Assembly: GCA_945903655.1 (NCBI GenBank)
Contig: CAMDOY010000174.1
Coordinates: forward strand, 1-7,390
DNA from: Rhizobium sp. Q54
Lineage (GTDB): Bacteria; Pseudomonadota; Alphaproteobacteria; Rhizobiales; Beijerinckiaceae
Length of the DNA: 7,390 bases
Direction: 5' to 3'
Position numbers and translations under genes: made by a program. Below, one piece after another: positions 6,129 to 7,390 of this stretch (its first letter is position 1; every line of letters starts with the position of its first letter). The notes beneath the pieces are model-generated. The model was given only the letters and a program-made list of their open reading frames with translations. It had not been told where the DNA came from and ran no database searches.

Positions 6129-6129
6129 G

Positions 6130-6157
6130 CCCTACCGCAGGGCGTCCCGCAGTAGGG
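6130..6157. terminator. Hairpin at the convergent ends of the MarR and acyltransferase genes
   Basis: CCCTAC (6130-6135) pairs with GTAGGG (6152-6157), GC (6137-6138) with GC (6149-6150), and GGG (6140-6142) with CCC (6146-6148) around a CGT loop, with one C-A mismatch and one bulged A. This is a strong GC-rich stem starting 2 nt after the MarR stop and containing the acyltransferase stop. No T tract follows on either strand, so any terminator function would be atypical. An 11-bp palindrome GTAGG-C-CCTAC (6125-6135) overlaps it and includes the TAG stops of both genes. Confidence 0.4.
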
Positions 6158-7390
6158 GCGCCAGCGCCAGGGCGCCATCCCGGCTCAGGTGGTTGTTGTC
6201 CGTATAGAGCAGCCGCCCCTCCCGGTAGAAGGCGCAGCGCCAGGCCTCGCAGAGGGCGTCGCGCGGGCGGATGCGCTGGAAGGCCCGGGTCTTCTGCACT
6301 TCGTCCAGCAGGGCCTCGGTCGCGCTGAAGCGCTCCTGATAGGGCGTTGCATCCCAGGTCATGGCGCCCGCGCCCGGCTCGTGCAGCAGGCGCTTGAAGG
6401 TCAGATGCGGCGCGTTGACCGGCAGGTCCACGATGGTCTCCACCAGCACCACCTTTTTGCCCGCCGCCTGCAGCGCGTCAATTGTGCGGCCCAGGGCCTG
6501 CGCGAACAGCGCCATCCCCTCCGCCTCTGGCAGGCTCACCCCCGGCGCCCTAGCGATGGTCCCGGGCCCGGCCCCCCGGCCAGCGCCGCGCACATCGCCA
6601 AAGATCGAGATCGGCCAGCGGGAGACGAGGATCACCTTCGTCTCTGGCCCTCCCTTCAAATAGGCCAGCACCGCGTCGTTGTGACGCTTGCAGTTGTCGG
6701 TGGGGTCATCGGCCAGAAAGACCCCCGCGATGGGCCGACAGCCCCCAAGGGCGAAAACGCTGAAGCGGGGCGGGGTCTGCGTGCCTGCGGCCTGCGTGAG
6801 GCCATCAAGGATCGCCCCCACATGGGAATCGCCCCAGACAGCGATTTGCGGGGGCTGGGCGGGGTCTCCGGTGATGAAGCCGCCCGGCGGCAGGCCCGGG
6901 GCGCTCTGGCCTCCGGCGGTCTGCATCAGGCCGCGAAAGCCCTTCGTCTGCGCCTCATGCTCCACCAGCAGCTTCTGCAGGGGGGCCGGGTAGCGGCTGA
7001 CGAAGCCATCGCGCCAGAACAGGCCCCCAAGCCCGAACAGAACCAGCGCCGCCAGCCCCCCGCTGGCGAAGACCATGGGCCGGGAGACCCGGGCGCCCAG
7101 CCGACGCGTCGGCCCCTCGATCCAGCGCCAGGAGGCGTAGGCGCAGGCGAGGGACGCGAGCACGAGGGCGGTCTTGCTGGCCAAGGTCGGCGCCTCCAGC
7201 GCCCAATGGTGGCTGAAGACGATCACCGGCCAGTGCCAGAGATAGAGCGAATAGGACATGAGCCCCAGCAGCACGAAGCCCCGCAGGGTCAGTAGCCGCG
7301 CCACAAGGGTGGGCTGGCCGCTTTGCCCGGTCCAGATGATCAGCGCCGAGCCAAGGCAGGGCGGCAGGGCCGCTAGGCCCGGGAAGGGGG
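6132..7390 (-). CDS. Acyltransferase-3 membrane protein with C-terminal SGNH domain (N-terminus cut by window edge)
   Basis: C-terminal 418 residues of an OafA-type acyltransferase, which transfers acyl (usually acetyl) groups to surface polysaccharides such as O-antigen or exopolysaccharide. The frame remains open to the right edge; the segment from 7388 reads PFPGLAALPPCLGSALIIW, typical of an internal transmembrane part, so the GTG at 7304 is not the start. Next come the conserved SYSLYLWHWP block, a membrane segment ending in RWIEGPTRR (the E-x-P-x-R motif), one more membrane helix (PMVFASGGLAALVLFGLGGLFW), and a periplasmic SGNH/GDSL-like domain. Its nucleophile is in GDSH (Ser codon 6825-6827) and the Asp-x-x-His pair is in DNNHLS (6183-6200), so the esterase-type triad is complete. 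Full proteins of this fusion type are about 600-700 residues. It converges on the MarR gene with 3 nt between stops and shows no functional link to the catabolic genes. Confidence 0.92.
   Translation of the reverse strand, partial: PFPGLAALPPCLGSALIIWTGQSGQPTLVARLLTLRGFVLLGLMSYSLYLWHWPVIVFSHHWALEAPTLASKTALVLASLACAYASWRWIEGPTRRLGARVSRPMVFASGGLAALVLFGLGGLFWRDGFVSRYPAPLQKLLVEHEAQTKGFRGLMQTAGGQSAPGLPPGGFITGDPAQPPQIAVWGDSHVGAILDGLTQAAGTQTPPRFSVFALGGCRPIAGVFLADDPTDNCKRHNDAVLAYLKGGPETKVILVSRWPISIFGDVRGAGRGAGPGTIARAPGVSLPEAEGMALFAQALGRTIDALQAAGKKVVLVETIVDLPVNAPHLTFKRLLHEPGAGAMTWDATPYQERFSATEALLDEVQKTRAFQRIRPRDALCEAWRCAFYREGRLLYTDNNHLSRDGALALAPLLRDALR

Noticed and set aside
6189..7295. A 368-codon plus-strand frame opposite the acyltransferase
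   Set aside because: Low-complexity Arg/Gly/Pro/Gln-rich translation with no motif; the opposite strand carries clear SYSLYLWHWP, GDSH and DNNHLS motifs.
1..7390. CRISPR arrays, transposons, attachment sites, tRNA or riboswitch-like structure
   Set aside because: No regularly spaced repeats, transposase motifs, terminal inverted repeats or tRNA-like sequence were seen, and the intergenic gaps are too short for most riboswitches.

Overview
The window is high-GC DNA (about two thirds G+C by eye), densely coded and with short gaps. It looks like an alphaproteobacterial chromosome, probably Hyphomicrobiales/Rhizobiales or a relative. The reasons are several solitary Bug/TctC-type periplasmic binding proteins, an SDR with a GWGNG-type glycine loop, an LLM flavin monooxygenase, and GC-biased codon use that leaves long antisense open frames. 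A betaproteobacterium such as a Burkholderiales member cannot be excluded, because Bug proteins are also abundant there. No rRNA, tRNA, CRISPR array, insertion sequence or phage gene is visible.

Layout, left to right: (1) 1-813 minus, a Bug/TctC substrate-binding protein whose C-terminus runs off the left edge; (2) 836-1684 minus, a short-chain dehydrogenase/reductase 22 nt upstream of it and probably in the same operon; (3) 1685-1845, a divergent promoter region; (4) 1846-2967 plus, an LLM-class flavin-dependent monooxygenase related to RutA/SfnG; (5) a 33-nt convergent gap with a bulged hairpin; (6) 3001-4575 minus, a formylglycine-type sulfatase with a complete active site; (7) 4602-5582 minus, a second Bug/TctC binding protein 26 nt upstream of the sulfatase, in one transcription unit with it; (8) 5583-5672, a divergent control region with two overlapping inverted repeats; (9) 5673-6128 plus, a MarR-family regulator; (10) 6132-7390 minus, the C-terminal part of a membrane acyltransferase-3 protein fused to an SGNH domain, whose N-terminus lies beyond the right edge.

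Features 1 to 9 read as a small catabolic island. Two periplasmic binding proteins would capture small, probably carboxylated or otherwise anionic organic molecules. A cytoplasmic sulfatase would remove a sulfate ester, a flavin monooxygenase would oxidise the substrate (its nearest relatives act on pyrimidines and organosulfur compounds), and an SDR would handle an alcohol/carbonyl step. A divergently transcribed MarR protein probably controls at least the binding protein-sulfatase unit. The substrate cannot be read from the sequence. The shared-pathway idea is inference from proximity; the individual family assignments are solid. The acyltransferase at the right belongs to surface-polysaccharide modification and probably marks the edge of the catabolic region.
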